This document shows positions 41,172 through 50,517 of a stretch of 64,000 nt of DNA, piece by piece. Position numbers and translations under genes: made by a program. Source of the DNA: Georgenia sp. EYE_87. GTDB lineage: Bacteria > Actinomycetota > Actinomycetes > Actinomycetales > Actinomycetaceae. The notes beneath the pieces were generated by a model. The model saw only the letters and a list, made by a program, of their open reading frames with translations. It was not told where the DNA came from and made no database searches. Where the stretch lies: positions 1 through 64,000 of the forward strand of contig NZ_JAHXNL010000007.1 in NCBI RefSeq assembly GCF_023148685.1, read 5' to 3'. How positions within the stretch are numbered: the stretch's first letter is position 1; every line of letters begins with the position of its first letter.

Positions 41172-43550
41172 TCAGCCCGCGTGCGCGGGGGCCGGGACGC
41201 CGTCCGGCTCGGCAGGCAGGTCCTCGTCGCGTGGGACCCGTCGGGCCCACGGCCACCACGTGGAGCGCCCGATGTCGTGGATGACGCCCGGGACCAGCAG
41301 GCTCCGGACGACGAAGGTGTCGATGAGGACACCGACCGCGACGATGAACGCCAGCTGGAGCAGGAACAGCAGCGGGATCACCGCCAGCGCGCTGAACGTG
41401 GCCGCCAGCACCAGGCCGGCGGAGGTGATGACGCCACCGGTGACCGCCAGGCCCCGGCGCACGCCCTCCCGGGTCCCGTGCTGGAGAGACTCCTCCCGCA
41501 CCCGCGTCATGAGGAAGATCGAGTAGTCGATGCCCAGCGCCACGAGGAACACGAACCCGTAGAGCGGCACCGTGGCGTCGGCCCCCGGGAGGTCGAGCAC
41601 GTGGTTGAACACCACGGCGGCGAGCCCCATGGTGGCGCCGAACGAGAGCAGGTTCGCGGCGAGCAGCACGAGCGGTGCGACCACGGCGCGCAGCAGCAGC
41701 GCGAGCATGACGAAGATGGCGATCAGGACCACCGGGATGATCGTGCGCAGGTCACGGGCCGAGGTCTGCTGGGTGTCCAGGCGCTCCGCCGCCGCACCGC
41801 CGACCAGCGCGTCCGGCTCGACCTCGTGGACCGCCTCGCGCACGTCGGCCACGGTGCCCAGGGCAGCCTGCGACTCCGCGGAGTCCTCGAGCACCACCTC
41901 GACCCGCACGCGGCCGTCGACGACGATCGGCGCCGCGTCCGCGGCCCCGGCAGCCGGACCGCCCTGTGCGCCGTCCGGTCCGCCGGGTCCGCCGTCCGGT
42001 CCGCCGGGTCCGCCGTCCGCTCCACCGGGTCCGCTGTCCGCTCCACCGGCCGGGGCGCCGCCGCCCTGGGCGGCGGCCTCCGTGAGCACCGTGGCGCCCA
42101 GCACGCCGTCGACCCCCTGCGCCGCCGCGACCACCGCCTCGGCGGAGCCCTCGGGGGCGATGACGACGGTCGGCTCCACCTGGCCGACCTCGAAGTGGCG
42201 GGCCAGCACCTCCCCGCCCGTCACGGCCTCGACGTCGCTGAGGAAGATGTCCGAGTCGCTGGTGCCCTCGGCCCGGAGGGTGGTGACGAAGGCGGCGGCG
42301 CCGGCCAGCACGACGGCGGTGAGCACCCAGACCGGACGGTCGTGGCGGGCGACGAACCCGGCCAGGCGCGCCCACAGGCCGGCCCGCTCGGCACGGGGCT
42401 CCGCGGGGCGGCCGATCTCGTGCCTGCCCGCGGGGCGGACGTAGTGCGGTGTGCGCGGCCAGAACACGTAGCGCGAGCGGCGCCCGCCCACCAGCAGCAT
42501 CGCCGGCAGGAGCGTCAGCGCGGCCAGGACCGAGGCGGCGATGCCGACGGCACCGACCGGGCCGAGGCTCGAGTTGGAGCCGAGGTCGGACAGGAGGAGG
42601 CAGAGCAGCCCGACGATCACCGTGCCCGCGCTGGCCAGGATCGGTTCGAGGGAGGCGCGCCAGGCGGCCCGCATGGCGTCCACCGGGTGCGCGTGCCGGG
42701 TCAGCTCCTCGCGGTAGCGCGCGACGAGCAGCAGGGAGTAGTCGGTGGCGGCGCCGATGACCAGGATCGAGAGGATCCCCTGCCCCTGGCCGTTGAGCTG
42801 GATGATGTCCGCGGCCGCGAGCGGCTTGACCACGAGGGCCGCCAGGCACAGCCCGAACACCGCGGTGAGCAGCACCGCGAACGGCAGCGACGGGGACCGG
42901 TAGACGATCACCAGGATCACCAGGACCACCACGAGCGCGACGCCGAGCAGGATGCCGTCGATGCCGCCGAAAGCGGAGACGAGGTCCGCGACGTAGCCCG
43001 CCGGGCCCGTCACGTACACGCTCAGGTCCGCAGCGGCGAGCGTCTCGGCGCCGGCGTCCCGCAGCGTGTCGACGGCGACGTTGACGAGGCGCTCCTCGTC
43101 CGCCCCCACGAGCTCGTTCGCCCGGTCCGCGTCGATCGCGACCGGGACCAGCACCGCCTCGCCATCCTCGGACGGCACCGCCGCCACGGGGCCCGTCAGG
43201 GCATCGCCGAGCGCTCCGCCGCCCGGCAGCTGGAGCTCGGGCACCGCGGCGGCGAACTCCTGCGCGGCGGCGACCTGCTCCGGCGCCAGCGTTCCGCCGT
43301 CGGCCGCGGTGGCGACGACGAGAGCCGGCAGGCTCGTGGTGTCGACGAACTCCCGCCCGGCCTCACCGGCCAGGGTCGACTCGGCGCTCGCCGGCAGGAA
43401 GGCGGCGGCGTCGTTCTCCTGCACCTGGGACAGGGTGCCCTGGGCCATGCCGCCGGCGGCACCGATGCCGAGCCACGCGAGCAGGACCGCGACCACCACG
43501 AGGGCGCGGAGGACGGCGCCGCGGCGAGAACGGCGGGCGGTGTGGTTCAT
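41172..43550 (-). CDS. MMPL-family (RND-type) membrane transporter
   Basis: A 792-residue exporter with twelve predicted helices in two halves. Each half has an extracytoplasmic loop after helix 1 and a five-helix bundle with the family's Asp/Tyr motif (GAATDYSLLLVARYREEL in the first, ALGIDYSIFLMTRVREES in the second). The second loop contains a Gly/Pro/Asp repeat (GGPDGGPGGPDG, about 500-530). MMPL proteins export lipids or drugs using the proton gradient. It diverges from a MarR regulator with 100 bp between, so it is probably the regulator's target. Confidence 0.92.
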   Translation of the reverse strand: MNHTARRSRRGAVLRALVVVAVLLAWLGIGAAGGMAQGTLSQVQENDAAAFLPASAESTLAGEAGREFVDTTSLPALVVATAADGGTLAPEQVAAAQEFAAAVPELQLPGGGALGDALTGPVAAVPSEDGEAVLVPVAIDADRANELVGADEERLVNVAVDTLRDAGAETLAAADLSVYVTGPAGYVADLVSAFGGIDGILLGVALVVVLVILVIVYRSPSLPFAVLLTAVFGLCLAALVVKPLAAADIIQLNGQGQGILSILVIGAATDYSLLLVARYREELTRHAHPVDAMRAAWRASLEPILASAGTVIVGLLCLLLSDLGSNSSLGPVGAVGIAASVLAALTLLPAMLLVGGRRSRYVFWPRTPHYVRPAGRHEIGRPAEPRAERAGLWARLAGFVARHDRPVWVLTAVVLAGAAAFVTTLRAEGTSDSDIFLSDVEAVTGGEVLARHFEVGQVEPTVVIAPEGSAEAVVAAAQGVDGVLGATVLTEAAAQGGGAPAGGADSGPGGADGGPGGPDGGPGGPDGAQGGPAAGAADAAPIVVDGRVRVEVVLEDSAESQAALGTVADVREAVHEVEPDALVGGAAAERLDTQQTSARDLRTIIPVVLIAIFVMLALLLRAVVAPLVLLAANLLSFGATMGLAAVVFNHVLDLPGADATVPLYGFVFLVALGIDYSIFLMTRVREESLQHGTREGVRRGLAVTGGVITSAGLVLAATFSALAVIPLLFLLQLAFIVAVGVLIDTFVVRSLLVPGVIHDIGRSTWWPWARRVPRDEDLPAEPDGVPAPAHAG

Positions 43551-43569
43551 CGGAGTCTCCAGTGGAATG

Positions 43570-43583
43570 CTCAGGGTGCTGAG
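43570..43583. promoter_or_regulatory. Inverted repeat, candidate MarR operator
   Basis: CTCAG-GGTG-CTGAG, 5-bp arms extending imperfectly on both sides (ATGCTCAG...CTGAGTAAT), lies in the 100-bp divergent region between the MMPL and MarR genes. Position and symmetry fit binding by the MarR protein. Confidence 0.5.
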
Positions 43584-43650
43584 TAATCATGAGGTCATGA
43601 CGTCTCCTGGTGCAACCGCGGACGATCGGCGGTGGGGGAGGATGGGCGGC

Positions 43651-44190
43651 GTGAGTCGACGACCCGTGGCCGAGGACCAGGCACGACCCGCCGAGCGCGG
43701 AACCGCCGGTCCGGAGTCCTGGCCCACCGGCCGGCTGCTCTCGATGGCCGCCCGCCGGGTCGAGCGTTCGTGGGACGCCTACCTGGAGCAGTGGTCGCTC
43801 ACGCACGCCACGCTGCCGGTGCTGGCCGTGCTCTCCGCGGGGCCGCACTCGCAGCGGGAGGTCGCGCGTGCCCTGAAGGTCACCGAGCAGACGATGAGCC
43901 GGATGCTGGTCGGGCTCGAGCAGGTCGGGTACGTGCGCCGGGAGCCCCACGCCACGGACCGCCGTCGCCACGTCGTGGCCGTCACCGATGCCGGGCTCGC
44001 CGCACTCCGGGCGATCGACGACCCGGCGCTGCTCGAGAGGATGGTGTCGGCCTCGCTGACCGCCGACCAGATGGGCGAGCTGCGGACGATGCTGCTGCGC
44101 ATCATCGAGGCGGACCCGTCCGGAGATCAGCCGGGGAACTCTCCCTCGCTCCCGCGGGAGGAGAGCCGATCACCAGCAGGTCGGGAGTGA
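43651..44190 (+). CDS. MarR-family transcriptional regulator
   Basis: A 179-residue winged-helix repressor. SMAARRVERSWDAYLEQWSL starts the dimerisation helices, HSQREVARALKVTEQTMSRM is the helix-turn-helix recognition part (about 75-95), and REPHATDRRRHVVAVTDAGL is the wing. MarR proteins commonly repress an adjacent divergent exporter until a ligand binds; here that is the MMPL gene. I chose GTG 43651, since GGGGGAGGA is 8 bases upstream; the ATG 9 bases earlier would sit directly on that site. Confidence 0.9.
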   Translation: MSRRPVAEDQARPAERGTAGPESWPTGRLLSMAARRVERSWDAYLEQWSLTHATLPVLAVLSAGPHSQREVARALKVTEQTMSRMLVGLEQVGYVRREPHATDRRRHVVAVTDAGLAALRAIDDPALLERMVSASLTADQMGELRTMLLRIIEADPSGDQPGNSPSLPREESRSPAGRE

Positions 44191-44310
44191 GGGGTCGCAG
44201 CGCTGCCGAGGGTCATCTGGCTGGCACGGGCGAGCGCGGCCGTAGCCAGCCGTCCGGAGTGAAGCGCACCGCGTCGCCCCGCAGAAGATCACCGCGTCGA
44301 CCCAGGCATG

Positions 44311-44344
44311 GGTCAGGGGCGGCGTTCGCACGCCGCCCCTGACC
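44311..44344. terminator. Bidirectional terminator hairpin
   Basis: GGTCAGGGGCGGCGT (44311-44325) and its exact complement (44330-44344) form a 15-bp perfect stem with a TCGC tetraloop, between the convergent marR and csbD-like genes. No T tract follows, but the stem is exceptionally stable. Confidence 0.75.
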
Positions 44345-44385
44345 CGACGAGTTCCGACCCTGTGGGTCGGGCATGCGGTCACGGC

Positions 44386-44556
44386 CTACCTGAACGTGTC
44401 CTTCACGTTCTCGCCGGCCTGCTTGAGGTTCCCGCTGGCCTGGTCCTTGTGGCCCTCGGCCTGCAGGCTCCGGTCGTCGGTGGCCTCGCCGGTGGACTGC
44501 TTGGCCTTGCCCTTGGCCTGCTCGGCCGCGTTGCTGACCTTGTCTCCCAGACCCAT
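44386..44556 (-). CDS. CsbD-family stress protein
   Basis: A 56-residue hydrophilic protein. LGDKVSNAAEQAKGKAKQST, then ATDDRSLQAEGHKDQASGNLKQAGENVKD is the CsbD pattern of two Lys/Gln/Ala-rich repeats. CsbD-like proteins are abundant under general stress; their molecular role is unknown. I chose ATG 44556 (AAGGAGA upstream); the longer frame to 44658 is not supported. It sits between a terminator and the divergent glycosyltransferase. Confidence 0.88.
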   Translation of the reverse strand: MGLGDKVSNAAEQAKGKAKQSTGEATDDRSLQAEGHKDQASGNLKQAGENVKDTFR

Positions 44557-44774
44557 GAGGTCTCCTTCCGTCGACAGGCTGCCCCAGCCGGGGCCGCCAC
44601 GTACGACGCTACGACCGGATGAGGGAGCCCGCACCCTGGCCGGTGCGTCGCGGGTCACCGCCCGGCGAGCGAGTTAGCAGCCCTTCCGGATGCGAGCACC
44701 GCCACCCCGTGTCACCGTGACGGCGACCGACCACGCCGGAGAGCGGGAGGAACTGTCATGGCGGGACGCCAGGC

Positions 44775-45695
44775 ATGAGCCCGGAGGATCCGGGAGTCAC
44801 GGTGGTCGTCGTCAGCCAGAACCGCCGCGACGAGCTGCTCGCGTCCCTCGCCCGCCACCGCGCGCCAGTCGTCTACGTCGACAACGCCTCCACCGACGGC
44901 AGTGCCGACGCGGTGAAGGAGCGGTTCCCGCACGTCGAGGCGGTCAGGCTGCGCCGCAACGCCGGCGCCTACGCTCGGACCATCGGCGCCCGGCGCGCGC
45001 GCACCCCCTTCGTCGCCTTCGCCGACGACGACTCCTGGTGGGCGCCCGGGGCGCTGGCGGCAGGGGCCGCGACCCTGGCCGACCACTCGCGCCTGGGTCT
45101 GCTGAACGCGCGGATCCTGGTCGGTCCCGAGGCCCGGGCCGACTCTGTCTGCGAGGTGATGGCGCGCTCGCCGCTGCCGCGTGAGCCTGGCGTCCCTGGC
45201 GTGCCGATCCTCGGCTTCGTTGCCTGCGCAGCCATGGTGCGCCGGGAGGCCTTCCTCGCCGTCGGCGGCTTCGACCCCGTGGTGCGCTTCCCCGGCGAGG
45301 AGGAGCGTCTGGCGATCGACCTCGCCGCCGGTGGGTGGGCGATGAGCTATGTCGACGACGTCGTCGTGCACCACCACCCCTCACCAGTGCGCGACTCCCC
45401 GGAGCGGCGCGTCCGCGCCATGACCCGGGCCGGCGTGCTCACGGGCGTCATGCGCCTGCCGTGGCCCGACGCCGTCGACCGGTTCCGGCGCGCCCTGCGC
45501 GCGGGTCCGGCGGAACGATCCGGTGCCCTGGACGCGCTGCGCGATGTCCCCGCCGCGCTGCGGACGAGGCGGCCGGCTCCGGCGGAGGTGCTGCGCCAGC
45601 TCGACCTGCTGTCCGCGACCACGGATCTGCCGGATCGCCGGCCGGCCGACGAGCGCGTCCCGGCGGGCGCGTCGAGCTACGGAGGTGATGCATGA
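44775..45695 (+). CDS. Family 2 glycosyltransferase
   Basis: A 306-residue GT-A enzyme: [34 protein letters not shown], the metal-binding [10 protein letters not shown] (about 85-94) and [33 protein letters not shown] follows, then a helical tail. It is paralogous to 34618-35517. Its last codons overlap the start of the NAD-dependent decarboxylase gene (ATGA), so the two are cotranslated and the sugar made next door may be its donor (inference). Confidence 0.88.
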   Translation: MSPEDPGVTVVVVSQNRRDELLASLARHRAPVVYVDNASTDGSADAVKERFPHVEAVRLRRNAGAYARTIGARRARTPFVAFADDDSWWAPGALAAGAATLADHSRLGLLNARILVGPEARADSVCEVMARSPLPREPGVPGVPILGFVACAAMVRREAFLAVGGFDPVVRFPGEEERLAIDLAAGGWAMSYVDDVVVHHHPSPVRDSPERRVRAMTRAGVLTGVMRLPWPDAVDRFRRALRAGPAERSGALDALRDVPAALRTRRPAPAEVLRQLDLLSATTDLPDRRPADERVPAGASSYGGDA

Positions 45696-46678
45696 GGACG
45701 GTGCGGAGCGCGTCCGGGCGCGACGGTGCGCCGGACCGGAGGGCCGTGGTCACGGGCGGCGCCGGGTTCCTCGGCAGCCACCTGTGCGAGACGCTGCTCG
45801 CCGACGGGTGGGCGGTGGTCTGCCTCGACAACTTCCTCACCGGCACGCCCGGCAACGTCGCACACCTCGTGGGCCGGCCGGGGTTCGAGCTGGTGCACTG
45901 CGACGTCACCGAGAACGCCCACGTCCGCGGCGACGTCGACCTGGTGCTGCACTTCGCCTCCCCGGCCTCTCCCGTGGACTACCTCGAGATGCCCATCGAG
46001 ACCCTCCGCGTGGGGTCCGTCGGCACCGAGCGCGCCCTGGGAGTCGCCCGCGACAAGGGCGCCCGGTTCGTGCTCGCCTCGACGTCGGAGGTCTATGGCG
46101 ACCCGCAGGTGCACCCCCAGCCTGAGGACTACTGGGGCCACGTCAACCCGATAGGCCCGCGCGGGGTCTACGACGAGGCCAAGCGGTACGCCGAGGCGCT
46201 GGTGACCGCCTACCGTTCGACGCACGGCGTGGACACCGGCATCGTGCGGATCTTCAACACGTACGGCCCGCGCATGCGGCCCGACGACGGACGGGCGATC
46301 CCGACGTTCATCCGCCAGGCGCTCGCGGACGAGCCGATCACCGTGGCAGGTGACGGCACCCAGACGCGGTCCGTGTGCTACGTCGACGACCTCGTCGCCG
46401 GCGTGCTCGCCATGACCGCCAGCGCGCACGCGGGGCCGGTGAACATCGGCAACCCGCACGAGCGGTCGGTGCTCCAGATCGCGGAGGACGTGCGCGCGGC
46501 CACCGGCTCCCGCTCGGAGATCATGTTCGTCGGCCGCCCGACCGACGACCCGGAGGTCCGCCGTCCGGACACCACGCTCGCCGCCGAGGTGCTCGGCTGG
46601 CACCCCACCGTGACGTGGGAGGAGGGGCTGGGCCGCACCGTGGCCTGGTTCCGGGAGGCGCTGAGCGAGAGCGCCTGA
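45692..46678 (+). CDS. NAD-dependent sugar-nucleotide SDR, UDP-glucuronate decarboxylase-like
   Basis: A 328-residue extended SDR. The NAD loop is [12 protein letters not shown] (19-30); LDNFLTG follows; the catalytic residues are in [10 protein letters not shown] (Ser/Thr) and YDEAKR (Tyr about 160, Lys about 164). The segment [18 protein letters not shown] is characteristic of UDP-xylose synthases (UXS), which convert UDP-glucuronate to UDP-xylose. A dTDP-glucose dehydratase-like role is less likely. It overlaps the upstream GT2 gene by 4 bp and is followed by 180 bp before the DUF222 gene. Confidence 0.87.
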   Translation: MRTVRSASGRDGAPDRRAVVTGGAGFLGSHLCETLLADGWAVVCLDNFLTGTPGNVAHLVGRPGFELVHCDVTENAHVRGDVDLVLHFASPASPVDYLEMPIETLRVGSVGTERALGVARDKGARFVLASTSEVYGDPQVHPQPEDYWGHVNPIGPRGVYDEAKRYAEALVTAYRSTHGVDTGIVRIFNTYGPRMRPDDGRAIPTFIRQALADEPITVAGDGTQTRSVCYVDDLVAGVLAMTASAHAGPVNIGNPHERSVLQIAEDVRAATGSRSEIMFVGRPTDDPEVRRPDTTLAAEVLGWHPTVTWEEGLGRTVAWFREALSESA

Positions 46679-46801
46679 CCGGGGTGATCGCGACGTCGAC
46701 GCAGACGTCGTGCGCGTGGGACCGAACCCCCGGCAAGGCGTCGGACGAGTTGTCCACAGCCTTGACCTGGGATGACGGCGGTCCATGGCCGAATGTCAGA
46801 C

Positions 46802-46842
46802 CCACCACGTAGTGTTTCGAACATCAGTTCACGACGTGGTGG
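46802..46842. repeat. 9-bp inverted repeat enclosing the SOS-like box
   Basis: CCACCACGT (46802-46810) and its exact complement ACGTGGTGG (46834-46842) flank the LexA-like site before the DUF222/HNH gene. The arms could form a cruciform or bind a second factor. Confidence 0.6.
46817..46832. promoter_or_regulatory. LexA (SOS) box-like site
   Basis: TCGAAC-ATCA-GTTCAC matches the actinobacterial SOS box TCGAAC-N4-GTTCGA at 10 of 12 defined positions. It is 28 bp before the start codon of the DUF222/HNH gene, a position where LexA would block transcription. Related 13E12-family genes in mycobacteria have been reported in the LexA regulon. Confidence 0.6.
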
Positions 46843-46859
46843 TCAGGGGGTGAGCACGG

Positions 46860-48779
46860 ATGGTCGCCATCGAGGCCGAGCGGCTGACGCGTGACGTCGC
46901 GCAGCCGACGACGGCGGCCCCGGCGCCCCTGCTCACCGGACTGCGGACGGCGGTCGAGGGGCTGCGAGCCGGCGCCCCGGCGACCGGCGCGCAGGGTTGG
47001 GGTCATGCCGAGCGGGAGGCTGCGATCACCGCCCTGGACGCCGTGATCCAGGACCTCACGCTCTACCGGGGCAAGGTGCTGCTCGCCCATCGCGAGGACG
47101 GCCGGTGGGGGACCGCCAGGGACCGCGACTACGCCGACTGGCGCGCCCGGACCACCGGGGCCGGGCGCGGGGCCGCGCTCGGTGAGCTTCAGGTCGCCGA
47201 GGGCCTGCAGGCGATGCCCGAGGTCGAGGCTGGCGTCGCCGCCGGAGAGCTGACTCTGGAGCACGCCAAGGCGCTCTCGCGGTTGCGGGCGGGCGCCTCC
47301 GAGGAGGTCCGGGCCGCCCTGGACTCAGGGATGGCCGCCGACCTGGCCGCGAAGGGCAAGGAACTGTCCGCCCCGGAGCTGGCGAAGGCAGCGCAGAAGG
47401 CGGCCGCCACGGTCGACTCCCGCGCCGCGCAAGAGTCCTTCGAGGCCTCCTGGCGCCGCCGAGCGGTCACCACCACCCGCAGCGCGGGCGGTCGCTCCGG
47501 CACGTGGGTGCTCGACGACGTCTCCGGAACCATTGTCGAGACCGCCCTGGACACGGTCGCCGGTGCTCCGGCCGCCGACGACCCACGCACCCGCGCCCAG
47601 CGTCTCGCAGACGCCCTCGTCACGATGGCCTCGCGCACCCTGCAGACCGGGTCCGACCTCAACGGCGCCCAGATCCGCCCCCACATCGCGCTGATCACCG
47701 ACGAGGAGACCTGGGCCGCCGCCCGTCGCCACCGTCAGGCGATCGAGGACGCCACCGGCGCCGCGGTCCAGGCAGCCCATGGCAGCGGCGCCGCGTTCGG
47801 CCTCGACGCCGACGGACGCCCCCGCACCACCACCGACGTCGAGGCCACCGACGGCGCCGGTCCCCGGGCGGGAGGCTGTGCGAGATCCGGGCGCGTCAGC
47901 CGCCCCACGTCCGGGTCGCCCGCCCTGCCGGCCGTCGCGCCGGCCGAGCTCGAGGACGGCACGCTTGTGCCGCTGGGTGAGCTGCTCCGGCTGATGTGCG
48001 ACTGCGAGATGACTCGGGTCGTCATGGACGCGGACTCCCAGGTCCTGGACGTCGGGCTCACCCAGCGCACCTACGCGAAGGAGATCCGCCGGGCGGTCAC
48101 CACCCGGGACCGGCACTGCCAGTGGCCCGGCTGCCAGATCCGTGCCTCCTGGTCCGAGGTCCACCACATCATCTGGTACTCCCGCGGCGGGCCGACATCG
48201 GTCGAGAACGGAATCACCGCCTGCAGCTACCACCACCACGTCATCCACCGCGACCACGTCCGCATCGTCCCCCTGGCCGACGGGTTCGCCTTCTACCGGG
48301 CCGAGGGAACTCTCATCGGCACCACCAGACGTGACGCCCGCCGTAGACGCCCGAACGTTCCGCCGGCCCCCGGCTCCACCGGAATCGCCGGAGGTGCAGC
48401 AGCGCGGTCAGGGCAGATCGATGACCGCACGCCGGCTCCCGACCCCGCCCACGCCCAGCTGCTCGCCGTCCACGAACAGATCACGTCCAGCAACGGCCGC
48501 CTATCGGCCGGCCTGCTTGACGCGCTCACCGGATCCACGGCACCGCCGTACGACCGTGTCACGCCCGACGGATCGACGGCGTCGCCGGGCGACCGTGGCA
48601 CGCCGCCGCCACAAGTCGGGCATCGGGGCACAGCCTTGCCGTCGAACGGACCGCCGGACCTGCACGCTCCGAGCGCCGACGGCCACGCCGCCGTCCGGAG
48701 CACAGCCGCACCGCCGGGTACTCGACCTACTCCGTGGGACGCGTCACTCCTCGACCAACCCGCCGAACCGCCGTTCTGA
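46860..48779 (+). CDS. DUF222 protein with C-terminal HNH endonuclease domain (13E12-like)
   Basis: A 639-residue protein. Residues ~40-380 are DUF222 (QDLTLYRGKVLLAHREDGRW, EVEAGVAAGELTLEHAKALSR, DARVSG-like DDPRTRAQRLADALVTMAS). The HNH domain is at about 415-470: CQWPGCQIRASWSEVHHIIWYSRGG, NGITACSYHHHVIH, with the His-His, Asn and distal His in place and paired Cys for zinc. A ~130-residue disordered Pro/Thr tail follows. Such genes occur in many copies in actinobacteria; the left edge of the window holds the tail of another. Cellular role is not established. An SOS-like box suggests DNA-damage control. It converges on the GT9 gene with a 14-bp gap. Confidence 0.88.
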   Translation: MVAIEAERLTRDVAQPTTAAPAPLLTGLRTAVEGLRAGAPATGAQGWGHAEREAAITALDAVIQDLTLYRGKVLLAHREDGRWGTARDRDYADWRARTTGAGRGAALGELQVAEGLQAMPEVEAGVAAGELTLEHAKALSRLRAGASEEVRAALDSGMAADLAAKGKELSAPELAKAAQKAAATVDSRAAQESFEASWRRRAVTTTRSAGGRSGTWVLDDVSGTIVETALDTVAGAPAADDPRTRAQRLADALVTMASRTLQTGSDLNGAQIRPHIALITDEETWAAARRHRQAIEDATGAAVQAAHGSGAAFGLDADGRPRTTTDVEATDGAGPRAGGCARSGRVSRPTSGSPALPAVAPAELEDGTLVPLGELLRLMCDCEMTRVVMDADSQVLDVGLTQRTYAKEIRRAVTTRDRHCQWPGCQIRASWSEVHHIIWYSRGGPTSVENGITACSYHHHVIHRDHVRIVPLADGFAFYRAEGTLIGTTRRDARRRRPNVPPAPGSTGIAGGAAARSGQIDDRTPAPDPAHAQLLAVHEQITSSNGRLSAGLLDALTGSTAPPYDRVTPDGSTASPGDRGTPPPQVGHRGTALPSNGPPDLHAPSADGHAAVRSTAAPPGTRPTPWDASLLDQPAEPPF

Positions 48780-48793
48780 TGTGGAACGGCTGC

Positions 48794-49804
48794 TCAGCTG
48801 GGCGCGGTGGTGCGGGCTGTCGTCGTCTCGAGCAGGTCACGCGCGGCCTCGACGACCTCATCGACCCCGATCTCGGCGAGCGCAGGATCGACCGTGACGG
48901 CGTGCGGATCGCAGGGGCCCGTCCCGTGCCACACGACGGTGTGCAGGTGATGATCGATCGCCGGCCCCCACCACGTCGGCGGGGTCGGGCCGAACAGCAC
49001 CACGGACGGCGTGCCGAGGGCTGTCGCGAGGTGGGCCACCCCGGTGTCCCCGCACACGAGCAGGCCGGCCGTGCCCACCCTCTCGGCGAGGGCGGGAAGG
49101 TCGAGACTGCCGGCCACGGAGTGCACTCCTGCGCCGGCGGCCCGGGCGATGCGCCGGCACACGTCGACCTCGTCACCGGATCCCGTGAGCACCACCGGGT
49201 GGCCCGTCGTGGCCAGCGCACGGGCGACGGCGGTCCAGCGCTCGGCCGGCCAGCGGCGAGCCAGCGATGCGGCCCCTGGGTGCACCACCACCGGCTCTGT
49301 CTCGACCACCCGGCCATCTCCGGCGGGCCCCCTTCCTCGCTCCGCGCCTGCCTGTGCCGGCAGGCGCAGATCCTCGGCCGAGCAGTCCCCGCCCGCAGAC
49401 CGCACGAGCCGGCACCAGCGGTCGACCTCGTGCTCGTCGCGTACCCAGGGCGGCCCCGGATGCCCCACCTCCGGGCACCCGAACGCGACGAGCCGCGACG
49501 GTCCCGTCGCGGAGAGCAGCTGATGGCTCTGCGGGCCGCGGCCGTGGAGGTTCACGGCCACGTGGCCGCCCGGGCGTTCCCAACGCAGCGGTGCGTCCAG
49601 ACCGGAGGTGGGCAGCACCTCGTCGACGACACCGAGCTCGCGCAGCCACCCGCCGGGCGCGGCAGGTCCCGCGAGCACCAGGCGTCGTCCGGGGAACGCC
49701 CGGCGGAGCCCGCGCAACGCCGGTACTGCGGTGAGGGTGTCGCCAAGCCCCAGCGCACGCAGCACGAGGACGTCACCGGCCGGGCCGTCGTCCCGCGGTG
49801 TCAT
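48794..49804 (-). CDS. Family 9 glycosyltransferase (heptosyltransferase-like), operon gene 9
   Basis: A 336-residue GT-B enzyme. VLVLRALGLGDTLTAVPALRG starts the acceptor domain, and the donor domain has VVVHPGAASLARRWPAERW and CGDTGVAHLATALGTPSVVLFGPTPP. These are signatures of GT9, whose known members move ADP-heptose onto LPS cores. Actinobacteria lack that acceptor, so the target is likely a cell-wall glycan, glycolipid or protein. ATG 49804 overlaps the upstream SDR stop (ATGA). It is the promoter-distal gene of the heptose operon. Confidence 0.88.
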   Translation of the reverse strand: MTPRDDGPAGDVLVLRALGLGDTLTAVPALRGLRRAFPGRRLVLAGPAAPGGWLRELGVVDEVLPTSGLDAPLRWERPGGHVAVNLHGRGPQSHQLLSATGPSRLVAFGCPEVGHPGPPWVRDEHEVDRWCRLVRSAGGDCSAEDLRLPAQAGAERGRGPAGDGRVVETEPVVVHPGAASLARRWPAERWTAVARALATTGHPVVLTGSGDEVDVCRRIARAAGAGVHSVAGSLDLPALAERVGTAGLLVCGDTGVAHLATALGTPSVVLFGPTPPTWWGPAIDHHLHTVVWHGTGPCDPHAVTVDPALAEIGVDEVVEAARDLLETTTARTTAPS

Positions 49805-50517
49805 GGCCAGGAGGTCTCCCCGGACGCCATGACGAGCATCTCGCGGATCTCGCTGCCCACCGGCTGCCGCAGCGCCGTCAGCACGGCCGAGGCGGTGTTG
49901 GCGGGGTCGTTGAGATCCTGGTCCGGCGCGGGGCGGAACCGCTCGTCGCGCCCGTCGAAGAAGGCGGTGCGCATCCCGCCGGGCACCAGGCACGTCACCC
50001 CGACCCGGCCGGCGTACTCCGCCGCGAGTGCCTGGGAGAACCCGCGGATCGCGAACTTCGAGGCCGAGTACGCCGTGGCGGCGTCCGCGCCACGAAGCCC
50101 GAGCGTGGAGGAGACCGTCACGACGGTGCCCCGCACCTTCTCCAGGTGGGGCAGGCAGGCGCGAATCACCGCGACCGTGCCGAAGAGGTTGACGCGGACC
50201 ACCTTCTCCCACGCCGCGGGCTCGATCTCCAGGATCGGGCCGCACGCGTCCGTCCCGGCCGCGGTGACCACCGCCGACGGCGGTCCCACCTCCTTCACGA
50301 GCCGGTCGACCGCCTCGGCGGCCGCGCCGGAGTCGGCGAGGTCGACCGTGACGTGCGGGACTTCGCCCGGAGGGGCGACCCGGTCGAGGACGGCCGCGGC
50401 GCCGCCCGCCTCCCGGACGGCGTCGACGACGGCGGCCCCGAGCCCGCCGGCGCCGCCGGTGACGAAGACGGTGCCCACCTCGCGGGGGGCGCGGGACTGC
50501 TGCGGGGCAGTGCTCAT
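49801..50517 (-). CDS. Short-chain dehydrogenase/reductase in the heptose operon, gene 8
   Basis: A 238-residue classical SDR: VFVTGGAGGLGAAVVDAVRE (cofactor loop), TAAGTDACGP, a catalytic Ser in VVTVSSTLGLRG, and YSASKFAIRGF (Tyr-x3-Lys). The cofactor-binding Asp after strand 2 (AVLDRVAPPG) suggests NAD(H). It is not HldD, which is an extended SDR that epimerises ADP-heptose; it may oxidise or reduce a heptose position instead (inference). Both ends overlap neighbouring operon genes by 4 bases. Confidence 0.88.
   Translation of the reverse strand: MSTAPQQSRAPREVGTVFVTGGAGGLGAAVVDAVREAGGAAAVLDRVAPPGEVPHVTVDLADSGAAAEAVDRLVKEVGPPSAVVTAAGTDACGPILEIEPAAWEKVVRVNLFGTVAVIRACLPHLEKVRGTVVTVSSTLGLRGADAATAYSASKFAIRGFSQALAAEYAGRVGVTCLVPGGMRTAFFDGRDERFRPAPDQDLNDPANTASAVLTALRQPVGSEIREMLVMASGETSWP

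Noticed and set aside
49801-50517. Calling the operon SDR an HldD (ADP-heptose epimerase)
   Set aside because: HldD is an extended SDR of ~310 residues; this is a 238-residue classical SDR with YSASK and no sugar-nucleotide domain.
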